Source: Oikopleura dioica
Taxonomy: Eukaryota > Chordata > Appendicularia > Copelata > Oikopleuridae
Assembly (NCBI GenBank): GCA_907165135.1
Contig: OU015569.1
Span: forward strand, 7,750,501-7,814,500
Length of the DNA: 64,000 nt
Direction of reading: 5' to 3'
A program made the translations under genes and the position numbers. The stretch's first letter is position 1. Each line of letters begins with the position of its first letter. Below the pieces are notes generated by a model, which saw only the letters and a list, made by a program, of their open reading frames with translations, was not told the origin of the DNA and made no database searches. Positions 62,295-64,000 of this stretch are shown piece after piece.

Positions 62295-64000
62295 TTAACA
62301 GACAATTCGGCCTCTAATTGGAGACCAGGAGAATCGACCTTTGCAGACGAACAGTGATCTTTGAGATGAAGATCCATCGGGCCAAATGTGTGTTGGTGCT
62401 TTACCATTTTTCTTGCAGGAAACGAGACATTTATTCCCCGTGCAGTTCACAACAATTTCTTCTCTTCTCACTTGAAACAATTATTAGATTTCAAAAGCTT
62501 AGAATTATTCGAACCTCCGTATTTCTCATAAATAGAGTTGAAGCAAGTTGTAGTATCCTGGACTTTAGTTGAAGCATAATCTTCAAAACCGCCTACAAGA
62601 CCAAGTCCTCTCTGAGAGCCACCTGTGCATGAAGCTTTAACTTTCTTCGGTGCGAATCCTTTTTTGCCGCACTTGATCACCATTTTATTATTTTTAGGGA
62701 GCTTTGCAGGGGTCGCTTTCATAGTTGCACCTGCATTCAAGCAAGATAAAATACATTGTGTTTTGTCACAATGAGCATCAAGACTGTTTCTATCCAGAGT
62801 ATATCGTGACAATTGGAAGATATCGCCGCATTGTGCATGTACGTGTTTTGGTAATGGTGGTGGTGGAACTGAATTTGTGACTGAAATCTACTCTGTTGAA
62901 CCATTTTATACCTTTGCAAGATATCTTTGCTGTTCGGGGGAAGAAAGAAAATTTTCCTTTCTTAGCAGCTCTACATTGAACTTCATCAATTGATGGAGCG
63001 AGGGTCTCATCATCACATTGTACTTTGCAAACTTGATTTTTCCCTACTTGGCGACAATCTCCAATCGAACCAGAGCTACCCGATTGGAAGCTGATCGATG
63101 GTGCGAATTGTCCACACTTAGTTGGTGGAGGAGCTAAAGGTTATGATAACAAACATAAAAAATTCTAACTGTCATACCCAGGCATTTGATTCCTCCAGGT
63201 GCTGATGCAGGAATGAACTTCGTGATTCGTTTGATTGTTTTACATAGAATAGTGGGTACAGACGCAGCGAGCAATGGATCAGTGCATTTTGCTGTGCATG
63301 TTTCAAATTTTCCAGTTTTAGCACATGAAATAGATCCCTCATGTCCAGGAGCAAAGTTAAATTTCGGAGCGAGGTTTCCACATAGAGTATCCTTTTTCTC
63401 GACGCATTTGATTACACCTTTTGCTGGCATGATCTTTCTCTTTTTCCCCTTCACTTGACATTTGATAATCTCAGGACCGATGAGCATTTCATTAGAATCA
63501 GTGCACGAGTTCTTACAAATGTTACTATTACAAATGCTTGATAAGGATCCTCCGCTAGATTTGATATTTTTGAATGAGCCTTCGCCAGGAATGAAATCTC
63601 CACAACTAGTTTTGACGTTGTTCGCTGTTGTTGTCGTGGTGCTGGGAGTAGTGGTCGTTGAAGTAGTAGTCGTTGTCGTGGTCGTAGTCGTGGTCGTAGT
63701 CGTGGTTGTAGTCGTTGTCGTGGTCGTAGTCGTTGTCGTGGTCGTAGTCGTGGTCGTTGTCGTGATCGTAGTCGTGGTCGTGGTCGTGGTCGTTGTCGTG
63801 GTCGTGGTCGTAGTCGTAGTCGTGGTCCTTGTCGTAGTCATAGTCGTTGATGTGGTCGTAGTCGTTGTGGAGGTTGTTGTTGTAGTTGTAGTCGAGGTTG
63901 TTGTAGAACTAGTAGTCGTAGAAGTGCTAGTCGTTTTTGTCGATTTAGTGGAGCTCGTTGTTATTGTCGTTGATGCATTGGTGCTCGCAACTGTTGTAGT
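62295..64000 (-). CDS. threonine-rich secreted protein with repeated cysteine modules, 5' end outside the window
   Basis: A long Thr tract (63600 to the window edge) is followed by at least five modules of 60-70 residues starting CG: SCGDFIPGEGSF, LCGNLAPKFNF, KCGQFAPSISF, QCGDIFQLSRY and TCFNSIYEKYG. They share C...C..C...C...C and end in a basic ...IKC/ISC. The modules differ in consensus from those of the neighbouring gene at 56532-58180 but the architecture (poly-Thr plus cysteine modules) is the same. Short introns separate modules at about 63131-63178, 62880-62930 and 62470. Ends IRGRIVC and TAA at 62295. Likely extracellular matrix or house component. Confidence 0.6.
63610..64000. repeat. 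polythreonine-coding microsatellite
   Basis: Near-continuous GTCGTGGTCGTA-like hexamers on plus (ACN codons on minus) running to the window edge. Likely length-polymorphic. Confidence 0.9.

Overview
This is eukaryotic nuclear DNA, most likely from an appendicularian (larvacean) tunicate such as Oikopleura or a relative. Coding exons are interrupted by very short introns, mostly 35-60 nt and almost all GT-AG. At least one GA-AG intron (EAF homologue) and one GC-AG intron (INPP4 homologue) are needed to keep reading frames open, and G*-AG introns are a known larvacean trait. The gene set is chordate (TMEM106, SPSB, troponin C, DMBX, EAF, LYSMD, ARMH1). Some same-strand neighbours lie tens of bases apart with an acceptor-like AG before the downstream ATG, as in trans-spliced larvacean operons. 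The species cannot be fixed from the window, but the many short non-autonomous transposons fit larvaceans other than, or in addition to, O. dioica.

Layout. 0-13 kb: an ankyrin-repeat gene (+), then a minus-strand block. Reading down from 12.7 kb, the block holds a one-span membrane protein, LYSMD, an uncharacterised protein, VPS8 (CORVET tether) and INPP4 (PI(3,4)P2 4-phosphatase), with a J-domain protein nearest the left end. VPS8 and INPP4 both act on endosomal membrane identity, but their adjacency may be chance. 14.8-20.4 kb (+): EAF (RNA polymerase II elongation) and a complete MARK/Par-1 kinase. 22.5-29.9 kb (+): a dense run of ARMH1, ACTL6/BAF53, TMEM106, SRP14, two small basic proteins in an operon-like pair, and a PLAC8-like membrane protein. 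30-40 kb: an acidic coiled-coil protein (-), a secreted PLA2-like protein with a dicysteine (galaxin-like) tail (+), a sparse stretch, a Shaker-type Kv channel (+) and an uncharacterised lysine-rich protein (+). 40-48.5 kb: a repeat-rich stretch, Speedy/RINGO (-), a CUB protein (+), a carbohydrate sulfotransferase (+) and small genes. 48.5-54 kb: DMBX homeobox gene (-) followed by about 4.3 kb of apparently non-coding DNA upstream. 54-64 kb: SPSB (+), two threonine-rich secreted proteins with cysteine modules (-), a small secreted acidic protein (-), troponin C (+) and a 57-residue protein with a SUMO-interacting-like motif (-).

The most striking signal is two unrelated hAT-like elements, each with terminal inverted repeats and a perfect 8-bp target duplication, sitting inside coding exons (LYSMD at 9816-10732; an unnamed gene at 38867-39361). 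In both hosts the frame is continuous once the element is ignored. In both, a canonical GT-AG pair can remove nearly the whole element without a frameshift, so they are candidates for newborn introns. Other elements are a Tc1/mariner-type MITE, a tRNA-derived SINE, a 590-bp nested inverted repeat and a TTAA-flanked palindrome. Exon ends were worked out by eye from frame and splice sites; those called approximate are uncertain.
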